This document shows positions 20,946 to 33,432 of a DNA stretch of 64,000 nucleotides, in pieces. Both the position numbers and the translations under genes were made by a program. Each line of letters opens with the position of its first letter. The first letter of the stretch is position 1. The notes below the pieces were generated by a model. It was not told the origin of the DNA and did no database searches. It saw nothing but the letters and a program-made list of their open reading frames with translations. Source of the stretch: Pseudoneurospora amorphoporcata (lineage: Eukaryota > Ascomycota > Sordariomycetes > Sordariales > Sordariaceae); contig MU859118.1 of assembly GCA_033297205.1 (NCBI GenBank), positions 62,001 to 126,000 of the forward strand, written 5' to 3'.

Positions 20946-22107
20946 ATGGGTCGCGTCGTAAGTAAATCCCGATATCTTCATTATCCAGCTGTTCTCTCGA
21001 AACGATCGCGACAAAATTTTCAATCTCGAAAACCGACGACGACAATGGGGGAAAAACCGACGATTGCACAAATTCGGCGCCTAGGGCGGCAAGGGGGCGA
21101 TTGGGCGTTTTGGAAGTGATAGAATTGAGAGGGTATCTGGCAATCAATGGGCACATGGCCACACATGGCGGAAAGAAGGACTCGGAAAACGAAACGGCAG
21201 TGATGGCGATGCTGACCATGCATCTTCTACCCTCAGATTCGCAACCAACGTAAGGGCCGCGGTTCCATCTTCACCGCCAACACCCGGTTGAACAAGGCCC
21301 CGGCTAAGTTCAGATCTCTCGACTATGCCGAGCGCCACGGCTACATCCGTGGTGTTGTGAAGGAGATCATCCACGACCCCGGTCGTGGTGCTCCTCTCGC
21401 CCGCGTTGTCTTCAACTCCCCCTACAAGTTCAAGAAGCAGAGCGAGACCTTCATCGCCAACGAGGGCATGTACACCGGCCAGTTCATCTACGCCGGCAAG
21501 AACGCTGCTCTCACCGTCGGCAACATCCTCCCCCTCGCCTCCGTCCCTGAGGGTACCGTTGTCTCCAACGTCGAGGAGAAGGTTGGTGACCGTGGTGCTA
21601 TCGGCCGTACCTCCGGTAACTACGTCACCGTTGTCGGCCACAACCCCGAGGAGGGCAAGACCCGTATCAAGCTCCCCTCCGGTGCCAAGAAGGTTGTCTC
21701 CAGCAGCGCTCGTGGCATGATTGGTATCGTCGCCGGTGGTGGCCGTACCGACAAGCCCCTTCTCAGTACGTTTCTCCCAGTATCCGTGATTCTCTGGAAA
21801 GAGCGGAAGTACTGACCAATTATACAGAGGCTTCTCGTGCCAAGCACAAGTTCGCTGTCAAGCGCAACAGCTGGCCCAAGACTCGTGGTGTTGCCATGAA
21901 CCCCGTCGACCATCCTCACGGTGGTGTAAGTTTTACAGGTATCCGGAACTTTGATGATTGCGAGCTGACATGGTGCTACAGGGTAACCACCAACATATTG
22001 GTAAGGCTTCTACCATCTCCAGGTACGCTGCCCAGGGTCAGAAGGCGGGTCTCATTGCCGCCAGGAGAACTGGTCTCCTCCGCGGTACCCAGAAGACCAA
22101 GGAGTAA
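20946..22107 (+). CDS. RPL2: 60S ribosomal protein uL2 (yeast L2, mammalian L8)
   Basis: Core large-subunit protein near the peptidyl-transferase centre. Exons: 20946-20957 (four codons, MGRV), 21237-21765, 21828-21925 and 21982-22107, total 765 nt, 254 residues, the normal length. The protein runs IRNQRKGRGSIF, LDYAERHGYIRGVV, EGMYTGQFIY, the conserved MNPVDHPHGGGNHQH block split by the last intron, and ends GTQKTKE. The histidine in HPHGGG is the universally conserved one. The first intron is 279 nt, long for this window; the others are 56-62 nt. Codon use is extremely biased (C-ending), fitting very high expression. I looked for C/D or H/ACA snoRNA boxes in the first intron and saw none convincing. 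Confidence 0.97.
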
Positions 22108-23095
22108 AGCGATTTCTTGTTTGTCATCTGGGCTGGGGTTTCTGGGATTGCATTGGTCTTAGCTGCTTTGTAGTTACGGAACTGCGAAGGCGGCTGGGAG
22201 ACTTCCTCTTTCTGCAAGCATCTTGGGACGTACCGGAATAAAAATGATTCCCACCACACAAAGCAGCAAGACGGGTGCCAGATGCGAGCCGTGTTCTCTC
22301 ATATGGTGGGCGAGCATGACCCGAAGAGTTCAGGTCACGTCAACCGCACGAAGGAAACTCGGAAGGGCATGATAACTATCATCCTAGGCAAATTGATGAG
22401 CGGACATGATCGTTTTTCTTCGGTCAAAAGGAAGCAACTACAGCTACTAGGTCTGGTCTACACGTTGTGACAAGACTATGTATGATGGGTAATGCGAAAA
22501 GGACAGAAAGACCAACTCGATGTGGCATCTGATACTGTTGATGTTAGCAGGGAGAAAACATGATACCCAATTGCTCTACGCTGTTGTGTTACGTACTGGC
22601 ACCTGACGTCAAATGATGGAGACAAGGGACCGTTTGCTTGGGTGCTCCTTACTAGCAGCTACTAAATGCACTTCCATGTGCATTGCACAACACCAGCCCT
22701 ACTTGCCCAGTTTTAACGTGGTGGTGCCTTGTCGTGCAATCTCCTCCTCGCGGTATCACCAACTGAGGTCCAAGATGTTGAAGACGCTATCGATAACTCG
22801 GCCGCAACGTACAATCACCGGCATTCTTGAGTCCTTCATCAGTGTCTCATTTGTTGCTGTTGGAGCTCGCCGTTGTGGTCGGCCCAGTCCTGATGGGGCA
22901 GCTCGGAATTTCTACTCCACCGCCCCAGTGAATCCAGTCCCTACGGCGAATTCCACTTCGAACCCCTTGCGCGGTTGCTACCCCGCCGTGGGCTGCTTCT
23001 CGCTGACAGCTTCGAATATTATCCCAGTCAACAACTTCTCTTTCCACACAACAACACCAAGTCGCTTCAGCATTCGTAGCAACTCGTTAAACAAG
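22108..23095. other. intergenic, RPL2 3' side and adenosine kinase leader
   Basis: About 990 nt. From 22613 to the adenosine kinase ATG the frame stays open in phase with that gene and has an in-frame ATG at 22775 (see findings). Otherwise no features. Confidence 0.5.
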
Positions 23096-24400
23096 ATGGC
23101 CGCCAGCAAGGACTACAGACTTCTCTGCCTGGAGAACCCCCTTCTCGGTGAGTTCTACTCTCCCGTTCCACCCCAATTATTCTTTCCTTGCGCCTGAATT
23201 GGCGCCTGTCAATTTTCTTGGGCACCAGTTCAAGCAGCTTTCCATATGCCCGGTTCGCCCCGCAGCACCATGGCGCAACTTTTGCTTCCTTTCGGTCAAA
23301 ACCTGCGTGAACATGCGGCTAACAGTGGGATTTCAGACATCCAGGCCTTTGGCGACGAGGCTCTCCTCGAGAAGTACGGCCTCAAGGCCAACGACGCCAT
23401 CCTCGCCGAGGAGAAGCACCACGGCCTCTTCGAGGACCTTCTCCAGAACTACGATGCTAAGCTGATCGCTGGTGGTGCTGCCCAGAACACCGCCCGCGGT
23501 GCTCAGTACCTCCTCCCTTCCAACAGCGTCGTCTACCTCGGCGGTGTTGGTGACGACAAGTACGCCGCCATCCTCCACGATGCTGTCAAGCAGGCCGGTC
23601 TCCGCGTCGAGTACCGTGTCGACCCCAAGATCAACACCGGACGTTGCGGTGTTGTCATCACTGGCCACAACCGCTCCATGTGCACTGAGCTCGGTGCCGC
23701 CAACCACTACGACCTTGAGCACTTGAAGAAGCCCGAGGTCTGGTCCCTCGTCGAGAACGCTGAGGTCTACTACGTCGGTGGCTACCACCTCACCGTCTGC
23801 CCTCCCGCCATCATGGAGCTCGCCAAGCAGGCTGCCAGCGGCAACAAGCCCTTCATCCTCTCCCTCTCCGCTCCCTTCATCTGCCAGTTCTTCAAGGAGC
23901 CCCTTGATGCCTCTGCTCCCTACTGGGACTACGTGATCGGCAACGAGGGCGAGGCCGCCGCCTACGCCGAGTCCCACGGCCTCAACATCACCGATGTCAA
24001 GGAGATCGCCAAGGCTCTTGCCAACCTCCCCAAGGAGAACACCCAGCGCAAGCGCGTTGCCATCATCACCCAGGGCACCGAGCCTACCATCGTTGCCGTC
24101 CAGGGCGAGGATGAGGTCAAGGAGTTCCCTGTCCACTCCATCGACCCTGCCAAGATTAACGACACCAACGGCGCCGGTGACGCCTTTGCCGGTGGCTTCG
24201 CCGCCGGTGTCGTCGAGGGCAAGTCTCTCGAGGAGTCCATCCACATGGGCCAGTGGCTCGCTAAGCTCTCCATCCAGGAGCTCGGTCCTTCGTAAGTCCT
24301 CCCTAGCAATTCTCTTGGTACGTCTTTCTGGGCACGTCAACTAACACCTTATACCAACAGCTACCCTTTCCCCAAGCAGGCTTACCCCGGCCACAACTAA
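23096..24400 (+). CDS. ADO1: adenosine kinase
   Basis: PfkB-family kinase that converts adenosine and ATP to AMP and ADP, supporting purine salvage and the methyl cycle. Exons: 23096-23147, 23337-24291 and 24361-24400, total 1047 nt, 348 residues, the normal length. The first exon reads LLCLENPLL and joins DIQAFGDEALLEKYGL. GGAAQNTARGAQYLL is the sugar-binding region, GGVGDDKYA follows, and the catalytic signature DTNGAGDAFAGGF lies near 24160-24200 with the base Asp in GAGD. The C-terminus is spliced: LGPSYPFPKQAYPGHN. Codon bias is strong. The ATG chosen directly precedes the conserved ADK start; an in-frame extension upstream is discussed in findings. Confidence 0.95.
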
Positions 24401-26633
24401 ATCTGGGAGACCAGTTTTGGTCTAGTAGCAGAGCGTGAGGTGAAGAAGAGTAGATAGAACATTCTTGTTGTTTAGTCGCAATGGGAGAAGTGGCGTATTG
24501 GTTACAAGGTATCCAGGAGGCATTTAACATTAGGCTTGAGGTACTTTACTACATACACATGGTTTGCAACATTGGCATAGGCAAAAAGTCATCGAGGTCA
24601 CAAAATGGGTTTCAACAACGGCACAATATACCACGGGGTTTTTACGGCATCAACGTATTTCATGTATCTATACTTCTGCTAGAGTTATTGATTGCAGCAG
24701 TGGCATGAACGAAGCTGGTCTGAAGAAGCTCGAGAAGCTGGATTGACAGTGATTGGGTTGGGGTTTGAAAGCGGGATTTTCGAGGCAGGTTAAAAGAATG
24801 TGTTCCCTCATCAACGGCGATATTCCTGAACTGTCTACGTTCATGGCTCAGCGTATTTCTCGGGCACCTGCTTTTTAGGCTGGTTCGGCGTCGGCCGAAA
24901 TTCGAAAACGGTCTTCGGATCCTCGTGATGTTCGGCCGAAGAGGTTCCCTCATGTATGCTGACCCCTCGTACAACATGAAATTTCCACCGTTAAGCTCGA
25001 ATCAGCTTCACTTGTATAGAAGCATGGCTCTTATGGAGAGTCTTTCTTCTTTGGAAGATGCTTGCTGGGGTCACTAAATGAATAGAGATTTCTTCCAGCT
25101 TCGCAAAATTCGAAGAGCGTACTGCCACTTCTGCCTTACCCTCCTCATTCGATGGTAGCGGTTCGTTTGCCTTTGTGGATGAGGATCTTTTTTGCACTTT
25201 TATTACCTACTTCATTTTTCCTATTCGTCCTTTTCTCCTTTTCTTCCTGTTCCTTCCTTCCTTGCCCATCCCTTCCTTTTCTCGTCTCTTCTTCCTTCTT
25301 CTTCTTAATGGAGTAGCATACTCCTTGCATAATCACACTCTCAAGTCGGCCGGTTAAAACCTGTTTTGCCTTAGATCCAGAGTTATGGGAGATACATACT
25401 TCTAACCGCCGCCCCCCCTCAGTCATGCCATCGGCAGTGAGATGAGGTGGCGATTGGAGTGTCAACCCCCGCCGATGGCTTCATCGAGCTGTTTGATCGG
25501 AAAGTTTCGGGCTGGGCTGTTTGGGCACCGATGATGCTGGACCTTAGAAGGCATCTATTTATATATGAGAACGGAATAAGTCGCCAACCTCAACATCTCA
25601 TTGTATACATGTCCCGATGAGACACGCATATGGTCAAGGCATGTTGCAGATATGGTGTATTTTAATCTAGCCTTATGGTGTTTAAAGGTCAAGTATCGAA
25701 GCTCGCGTGTGTCAGTCTGGTAAAACTCAAATTCTGCTTTTGGATGTGCTGGTTCTTGCATTCTTTTCTTCCTCCTTGCCTTCATTCCTCAGGGTTGTAT
25801 TCCCAATCCTTCTTTGCTCGTATCGTCGTTTTCCTTCTTCAAGCATAAAAACCAAATCGCTTCTTGGTTGTTCCGCTTCTCCGCCATGTGCCTCGTCACC
25901 TTTTGCCTCCTTCCAAAGTTCCATTTTCATACTTAGGTTATGATGATACGCTGGATCTCGTCGCTCAAGAGAGGCGAGGCGAAAGCAACAAGAACCTACA
26001 CACTTGCCACTACCAAGTGACCGGACCAAGGGACGATTTAGGCCGGAACGCGACCAAACGCGCAAACAGTGAAATGAATCCAAGACGCATGCGCGGTATG
26101 CACTGGTAAAGGAAGCAGGAGAGGAGCGGAATAACTCAGTAGCTGAATGAGCAGCCAGCTGAGTTTTACATACTCCTTCTCGAGTGGGTTCCGTCTCCTT
26201 GTATACTGGTGCTCCCTGTGCCTCGTATCCCTCATCATCCTTCCCCGACTCCTAGAATAGGGACAGCGCAGACGTGCAGACAATCAAAGGCCATGGTATT
26301 AACTACAGCCAGAAGGACTGAAGCCTCCATCAGGGAATGACCAGGAACCATCGGAAATGCTCCTGTTCCTTCTCACCACCTGCCTTCCCCAATGCAAGAT
26401 CGGGTTCAGCGGATCATCGCTTAGCAAATGATCGTGAACGTGTTGCCGCAAACCGTTGTTGTGTCAATGTTCGCTGCCAGAAGTGCGTGGATTCCAGCTA
26501 AGCAGAATGGTTCCTTAACGCAGATTTGTAGGCGAGAGGCACAGCCGACCATGGGATGTTGTTGCCAACACTGAAGAGTACCGGTATGGTGAAACCCAGT
26601 TGTTTGTGTTTTGACCTGTGACAGCGTCGACAT
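24401..26633. other. long intergenic stretch between convergent genes
   Basis: 2.2 kb between the 3' ends of adenosine kinase (+) and the EST1-like gene (-). Pyrimidine-rich tracts occur around 25190-25310. Short ORFs have no motifs. I see no gene, RNA or repeat family here. Confidence 0.5.
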
Positions 26634-29600
26634 TCAACGCTTCGGGAAGCCAGGAGGGGGCTGGGGCCTTCCTCCAGCTCCGAAGCCCGGAGGTGCGGCA
26701 GCAAAGGCAGCTGAGGTGCGCCCGTAGTCATTGGCCCAAGCATTCATAAGAGCTTGCCTGTTGTACTCCTCAACCTGAGAAGAGGCATATGCGCCCGCGT
26801 TTGACTGGTTGAAGGCATTTTGCTGTGCGGTCCTAGTAGCCATGCCGCTCTGTCCGAAGCTGTTGACCGCATCAAACTGTCCTCCATTTCCATATGCGCC
26901 ACTGGGGCTCGAGTTTCTAGGGCCAAAGCCCGGGGGTATTCTACCAGCAAGACCGGCTGACTTGGGTTGTGATGACACGCTGGGGTTGCGATTGGGAATA
27001 GCATCCCAGTGGGACTTTGCTGGCAGGCCCCAAGGACTATTGACCGGAGGAAGGCTAGAAGTCGCACCCGAGAAGGTCATAGAGGAGAAGGGGGAGTTGG
27101 GCATGTCGCCCCACAACCCAGAGGGATTGCCGACCGTAGGATTCCATACAGAACCAGCCTGGCCGACACTGGACCGTTGTCTGGTATGCGAAGCTGATGC
27201 CTGTCCCAGCTCCGGCCATACACCGCGGGGAGAAGCAGCCTGATGCTTCGCGGAAGTGGACGGGATAAGGCTGGCCAGCTGGTTAGCCAGTTGCTGCTCA
27301 ACAGTGCTGGGACCATTCGTGGTCGAGGCTCCTGACGGCATTGCGGCGTTGCTGATGCTCTTGGAATGCATATACAGCGATCCGTGTCCTCCCCAAGAAC
27401 CAGGAGTACCACGACCCACGGAAGATCTCGGGACTTCATTATCGGCAGCGCCAGGGGTGTAGAAATAGTTCCAGGGCAATTGCTGGAATCCTCTAGCAGT
27501 AGCTGACCCAGGAGCCGACCCAGAAGCGGAACCTTGTCCTGAACCAGAGCCTGGGCTAGGAGATCCGAAAGCATTGCGAAGCTCGTTAGCGGTGGCAGAG
27601 CCAATTCCGTACGAAGTCTCGTCTTGTCCATGGCTGCTCGGCTTCCGAGAATGGCCGGTCGTATCCGGCGGGGCAAGGAAATCGCTCAACAGCTGGTACA
27701 TTTGAGCGTCGATCGAGTACTCAGAGTTTGAAGCGGTCTGCGGTGCCTTCGGGGCACCCGAAGCCGAAGGCTGGCTCACAGGAGGTTGAATCTCCTTGGG
27801 GTCTCTGTAGAAATCGCGATCTTCGGCAAACTCGTCCAGACTGTCCAGAGCAACCTCCTCAATAGGTGCCGTGACAGGAGCTGTAACTGGGGCTGCAACC
27901 GGAGCGTTCACAGGAACCTGCTCATCAGTGGGAGACGGGATACGCTCGGCAACCGGAATTCCGGTCTCGGAGGCAGGTCGCTGTTCGACTTCGGGCTGGG
28001 TAACGGGCTGCTGTTTCCCGCCCTCTGCATACGCGAACTTGGTGACCTCACCCGAGTCCTCCATAAGTTTGCAGACCATAAGAGGAAAAGCCGAGCGTTC
28101 AGCAAGATCAATCGCACAGAAGAGGACATCGAAGATGCGAGTGAAGGCAATGTCGTCCTCCGTAAAGCTGGCATCCTTGATGTCCTCGGCCCTAGGCTTC
28201 GGCTTGCAAGTGGTGGGATCATAAGACAGCTGGCAGCCGTCATGAAGGTCGGGCCCATTGAGACACTTGATACCGATGGTTTCCTCGTCCTCGGGAAACT
28301 GGTATGGCACGATTGACTTGAGGTTGGTATCGCTCAGCCACAGCTCGAACAGAACGGTGAGTGCGCGGGCGAGAGCCTTGCACATATTTCCGTAAAGGGG
28401 CTCCAGGTAGGCCTGGAAATCCACGATGTCCTTGCTGTAGGAGCATAGCCAGGTCATGTACACGCGCAAAAGGGGCAGCGTGCGCTGGAAGGTGGCTGTG
28501 TATCTGCTGGCCGTATCCGCTTTCTTCGCGGAGCCAGGACCAGGGGCAGCGGGACGCCGCAGGATATCTTGAACCTCCTCGTGGAGGATGCAGGAGATCG
28601 TATGGATGACACGAACGTTCTGCAACAGTATAAATTGGCAGGACAGGGATTTCTCGGCGGTCCAGCCAGCTACGCAGCCATGTCAGCACCCGGTCATGTC
28701 ACAGTTACCAAGTTCTGGCTTACCTTCAACATTCTTCTTTCCGACGACGTAAGCCGTGATGTTGATGAGGACCATTTTGAGAAGTACCTTGGTGACATCG
28801 GCTTGGTTGCTTTTGGTCAAAGCCAAGGCCAAACGAGTGTCAACCTCGGCTTCAAGTTCCTTGCGCTCGTTGAATTCCTCGCCTTTTGAGTAAAAGGCAT
28901 GGAGTTTGACAAACCAGGAGATCATAACATCGTCACTGCCCTTGGCCGCGGCAGCAGCTTTCCGCTTACGGAGGGTTTTGAACTCAGTTTCGAGGTTGGC
29001 CGGGGCATTCGGGTGCGGCTTGTCACATGCGATGGCGCGGTAGAAGTGGTAGACAACCTCGAGGTGGTTCTCGAGGGTGGCATAAATGTGGCCACTCTGG
29101 TGATGAGCAAATCCAGACTCTGGCATGAGGTTGTTGGCCATTGAGTAGTAAGCCAGGGCGGTATCGAAGCGACGGTCCTTGGAGCGGATGAGGGTGCGGT
29201 ATCTGGCCAAGTCGCCCATGTAGACGAGGGTTCTGTGGCAGGACGCGGTGACAAGCCCCTCAAGATTCGCAGCGGCGGCATCGACCCTGTCTTCGTCCGG
29301 CACAGACATGTCCTCGAGATCGGCCATGCGAGCAATACGCTTCAGATCCTTCATGTTGTAGCGAGCGCACACACGCTGGAGATAGCCCTTGTAGAAATAT
29401 TGGGTCGTCTTGAGGAAGGCCAGGTAGAGCTTCTCTATGCTGCGCTTGTGGACCGTTTGACCAGATCCCTGGATTTTTCCGATGGCGTTTCGGTAGGAAT
29501 TCGTGACCATGCTATGGGTGCTCCATAGGGTTTGCTCGACGTCCAGTTCGCTCGCCGCGCGAATATCGGTCCAGATAATGCTAACGCAATGGAGACGGTA

Positions 29601-29921
29601 GCTAGCAGCGTATTAGTCAAAACATGAAGTCTTTGTTGGTCAAGGACAGCTCCCACTTTTCCATTAGCTTCTCAATCTTTTGGAAGCGAGCCTCCTCGTT
29701 CGAACCCGGTCCGCCATGCTGGATGCTTTGGGTTTCCTTGTGGATCGCAACTCGAAGCTTCTGGGCCGCCCTATGATACCAACTTAGTTAGCAAGAGTCT
29801 CTTTCGTGAACAATCCAGCCAGCAGAGATAATTCCACATCTAGGAAGCCATTATGCCCAGGTCCGAAGGCCACTCACTTCCATGCCTCCTCGGCCGGTGG
29901 GATTGCACCTGTAGTCGCCAT
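26634..29921 (-). CDS. EST1: EST1/SMG7-family protein (telomerase / nonsense-mediated decay)
   Basis: Exons: 29878-29921, 29648-29770, 28724-29601 and 26634-28669, total 3081 nt, 1026 residues. Introns are 107, 46 and 54 nt; the 46-nt one ends CTAATACGCTGCTAG. The N-terminal half carries the 14-3-3-like/TPR part: ELDVEQTLWSTHSMV, LGDLARYR-type segment VYMGDLARYRTL, then YYSMANNLMPESGFAHHQ and VYHFYRAIACDKPHPNA, which is the hallmark of Est1, Ebs1 and SMG5/6/7. The EST1 nucleic-acid-binding region follows (FVKLHAFY, then FQAYLEPLYGNM and WLSDT). The C-terminal 400 residues are low-complexity, with repeated Pro-Gly-Phe (PPGFGAGG, PPPGFPKR). Filamentous fungi usually have one such protein. Whether it serves telomerase, NMD or both cannot be told from sequence. 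No PIN domain is present, so it is not SMG6-like. Confidence 0.85.
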
Positions 29922-31239
29922 GATTCCGGGTTGTGCGCAGTTGACGAGCAGTCGAGGTCACCCGCTGCAGATAAAGTTGTTGTGCGGAGAAGAAAGGGCA
30001 AGGCGACGACAGAAGCGATGGGCGTCCGTTGGAGCCTTTATGTATGATGGTGGGGGGTGGGCGCCCGAGCAGGAGTATGTATGGTGCCGAAGTATGCGTA
30101 GAGTTCGGCGTGTCGTAGTCGGAGGTATACCGGACTAAATGTTATGTGCAGATTCTGGGCAATTGAGCATCAAGCTCTAAGCCTGGACAAACCGAGATGG
30201 GGGCGGTTGTACTGCAAGTGCTCCATCACTCGTTCAGAAGTTCTCTTCGGCGGATGTGCGCAGGAGGGCGCTGCGTCTTGCGGGCTGCAGGTCGACGACG
30301 GTCCGGCGATGTTGAGCACATTGGAAGGCGGGACAAAAAATTGTATGACTAGAACGGCGAGGCGAGACCCGTATCGCAGCAATCGGAGACGAGCACGCGG
30401 CGGGCGTAGTGGGTTGTTGTTGAGAGAAATCCTATGCCGATCCGGTGACGCGCGCAAGGCGGAATCCCCAAAACAAAGATCGGGTCTCTGCGGGAAAAGA
30501 AAAAAAAAAAGTTGGGTGGGATAGAGATGCAAAAGATGAAGGGATTCAGGCGCGCAATCATGTGTGTGGTCCGTCCTCTCTGCCGCTCGCCAAAGTGGAA
30601 GAGTCGGGTCCTTTGACGTTGGACTGCTGCGACTGGAAGGCCGATATGCCCACGGCACTGTACAAATGGAAAGCCCCTCTTAGAGAAGCACCAGCTCGCT
30701 CTAGCGGCCCAATCAGCGGAGATCGCCCGGATGAAACACGCTGGGGCCCGGGTCGTTAGCTGGGTTGGTGAATGTTTCCAGCACCAACGGCGCCCTAGCA
30801 GCGCTAACAACCTGGAATATCGCAAAGGGCGGCTGGCCCGTGCATACTACCTTGTAGGTTGTATTCGACTTCACGCCTGGTTGACTTTCTCATCATCTCG
30901 GGCTGTCGACATCGGATTCCACTCCAACAGCATTTGAGCTTGCGCCAACTTACCTCTACGACTTACAAACAGTCATATGCGAACATTCAACGTACATACC
31001 ACTTGTGAATAAATAGGGTCAAACGGACAAAATATTGGATTTCTCATCTTCAAGGAGTAGACAACCACAGCATCGAACCATTCCACGACAACATTACTAC
31101 CGGTCTGATTCACCACAACCAACCTCACTATCAGGTACTACGCAACAAAGGGTAAGGGTAGCAGGTGGCATACCTAGCCCATGACCAACAGAGCTCAGGT
31201 ACAGCCATCGCCGTCAAAGAACACCAAAAACGCACAAAC
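29922..31239. other. divergent promoter region, EST1-like and zinc-finger genes
   Basis: 1.3 kb between divergent genes, presumably both promoters. Short ORFs only, plus a short poly-A run near 30500. Nothing recognised. Confidence 0.5.
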
Positions 31240-32263
31240 ATGAAGCGGTCACGCGAACCGGAGGAGGAGGACCCTCTGTGTCAACAACAAACAGCATCAT
31301 CTCCTTATCCAGACCAACAGCATTCCGATGATACCACCGGGACAACAACGAGCCGATCTACCAGCGCCGATGTCTCCAGGTCACCACCCGCTGCAAAGAT
31401 CGCTGAGCTGGATCCCACCGAAAGCCCCAGCCAGGCCGGGATGCAGATGAAGTGTTCGCTACCGCCGCACAAGGACACACTAGTGTTTTCGACGTACTCT
31501 GAGTACGAATCCCATTACAACAGCACTCACACCAATCGGTGTCTCGAGTGCCGTAAGAACTTCCCCTCGGCTCATCTGCTGGGGCTGCACATCGAGGAAA
31601 ACCATGACTCATTTATGGCTGTCAAAAGAGACAGAGGTGAACACACGGTATGTCCTGCCATCCAACATCTCCCTTTCCCCCCCTTGGTCCTTGCGTGCCT
31701 TTGGTCTCACCGGCTTGTCGGATCTAGGCTGAGCAGTGCCGAGTCAAGTTTGAAAAGCTGGCCACTAATCAACATTCCAGTACTCCTGCTTCGTGGAAGG
31801 CTGTGACCGGAAATGCATGACGCCTCAAAAGCGACGGATGCATCTCATCGATAAGCACATGTATCCCAAAAATTTCTTCTTCGCGGTGACCCTGCACGGT
31901 ATCGACGGGCGGCAATCGATGCTGCTGGATGAGCGGCGGAAACCGGGCAACAAGCCACCGACGGCAACAAATACCGGCTCTTCGAAGACCAAGCCCACCT
32001 CCAAGTCGAAGCCTCCCTCAGAGACGAAGGAGGAGCAGATGGAAGAAGAGCAGATGGAAGTGGACCAGCCCGAGCCCGAGAGCGCTCCAACATTGATGAA
32101 AACCGTTGCTGAGATGACTGACGAACAGCATGTGGAGCCGGTGAAGGAGACGGTGGACGTGGATATGGGTGACTTGGTAGGCAAGATGTCGGCACTGCAG
32201 TTCGTCCCCTCCAGCGTCAGATTTGGCCGTGGAGGACGGAAGACCGGATTCGCCAAAAGTTGA
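31240..32263 (+). CDS. C2H2 zinc-finger protein, ZNF511-like
   Basis: Exons 31240-31647 and 31781-32263, 296 residues. A low-complexity N-terminus is followed by zinc-finger elements: a KCSLPPH..H segment, CLECRKNFPSAHLLGLHIEENH with DSFMAVKRDRGE, then across the intron YSCFVEGCDRKCMTP, KRRMHLIDKHMYPKNFFF. The order of finger, HDSFxAV and second finger followed by PxxFxF matches animal ZNF511 and its fungal relatives, a nuclear family with little-known function. The C-terminal third is acidic and ends with SVRFGRGGRKTGFAK. The start is the ATG at 31240; an in-frame start codon at 31165 would add 25 residues of no known motif. The intron is 133 nt and GT..AG. Confidence 0.82.
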
Positions 32264-32620
32264 TAACATAAGAGAGTGCACACATCCACAACGGAAACAT
32301 ATTGATCTAGTACACGAATTCCATGACAGAACGTGTTCGTGAGGTTGTTATATCTGCTTCCTAAACAGTAAGCATCAGGCATAGCTTTTCAAAGGGGAAA
32401 GCATCTTGTCTTACCCTCTCCTCCTTTAACGCCTCTATACCATCTCCCAAATGCGTGCTCCAATAAGAGATATTGTTGGTATCATTATAGCGGCGCTGAA
32501 CGGCCGCTCGCCGGCTCCGCTTCCCATCGATCCTCCCATGACATCTCGGCCTTGAAAAACCTGTTTGTCCCACCTTTCCCTTTTCACTTTCATAATGACC
32601 CCAGCCCCTTCTCGTCCTCT
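32264..32620. other. intergenic between convergent genes
   Basis: 357 nt holding the 3' UTRs of the zinc-finger gene and BUD31. Nothing else seen. Confidence 0.55.
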
Positions 32621-33067
32621 TTAATCACCAGTAGCACACCCTCTGCACCCACAGCTCACGCACTGCACATCCTGGCCCTCCTTCAGCTCGGCCTTGGGCA
32701 CGCGACAGATGCACGTTGAGTTGAAGTTGGTCTCCTTGGTCTGGATGCAGCGCAAACAACAGAGCTTCTCGTAGCCGTTCTTCTTCCACTTGGCGATCAG
32801 CATCGCGTCCGCGTACCCGTTCTTGAGCAGCCACTCGTACAGCTGCTTGCTGATGGCTTCCTTCTCGTAGTAGAGCTCGTAGATGTACCGGCTCCGCTGG
32901 TGCGAGATCTGGAAAATGGGCCATTTGGCCTGGTGCTTGGGGATGTTGTCCGTCGGTGTGTTCTGCGCGTCCTTCATCTTGTTAGCGAAGATGAGCAGGT
33001 CCTCCTCGATATCGGCGAAGCCCTCTGGGGGCGGCTTGCGCTTCGAGGCGGGGCGGATAGCGGGCAT
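32621..33067 (-). CDS. BUD31: G10/BUD31 pre-mRNA splicing factor
   Basis: Intronless, 148 residues, normal for the family. Bud31 (Cwf14) is a zinc-binding spliceosome component found in activated spliceosomes with the NineTeen/Prp19-associated proteins. Visible motifs: KPPPEGFADIE near the start, IFQISHQRSRYIYELYYE, ISKQLYEWLLKNGYAD and the Cys-rich C-terminus with CCLRCIQ, CICRVPK, and CVSCGCRGC, which binds zinc clusters in the cryo-EM structures of the family. The start at 33067 (MPAIRP) matches the family start; the frame is open further upstream without conserved sequence. It faces nuo14.8 across a 365-nt shared promoter region. Confidence 0.95.
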   Translation of the reverse strand: MPAIRPASKRKPPPEGFADIEEDLLIFANKMKDAQNTPTDNIPKHQAKWPIFQISHQRSRYIYELYYEKEAISKQLYEWLLKNGYADAMLIAKWKKNGYEKLCCLRCIQTKETNFNSTCICRVPKAELKEGQDVQCVSCGCRGCATGD

Positions 33068-33432
33068 TGTGAGTTCGTCGGTGGCTCTCGTCTTCGATCT
33101 TCTGTAGGAAGCGCTTGATGAAACGTGGTTTGTGTTGCGCTGATATATATGCTTGGAGGAAGAGTATCGGAGTGTGTGGTGGAGGATGACCAGAGTGCTG
33201 TGATCCGCGCTTGCCTGCCAGAAATGCCTTGCGACTGTGGCTAACGTCATTTGCCTCTCGTAGCTGTGGCTAGTGCTCTCTGCGCCCGCAGTCTGGGTGT
33301 AAGAGCGACTGTGGCTTAGCTTGATGCTACCCCAAACCGACTGCTGAAGCTACAAGCCGTCATGCGAACGGCGACCGACCTTGGCGAACGGCGACAACCT
33401 CCAAAGGTCTTCGAGTCGCGAATTGGCCCAAA
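33068..33432. promoter_or_regulatory. shared divergent promoter, BUD31 / nuo14.8
   Basis: 365 nt between two divergent start codons, so both promoters must lie here or in the transcribed leaders. No specific binding site is claimed. Confidence 0.45.

Noticed and set aside
20958..21236. Possible snoRNA in RPL2 intron 1
   Set aside because: Only a weak C-box-like TGATG near the 3' end and no matching D box.
23333..24340. 335-codon frame antisense to adenosine kinase
   Set aside because: Mirror of strong codon bias in the sense gene; Leu/Gly/Val-rich with no motif.
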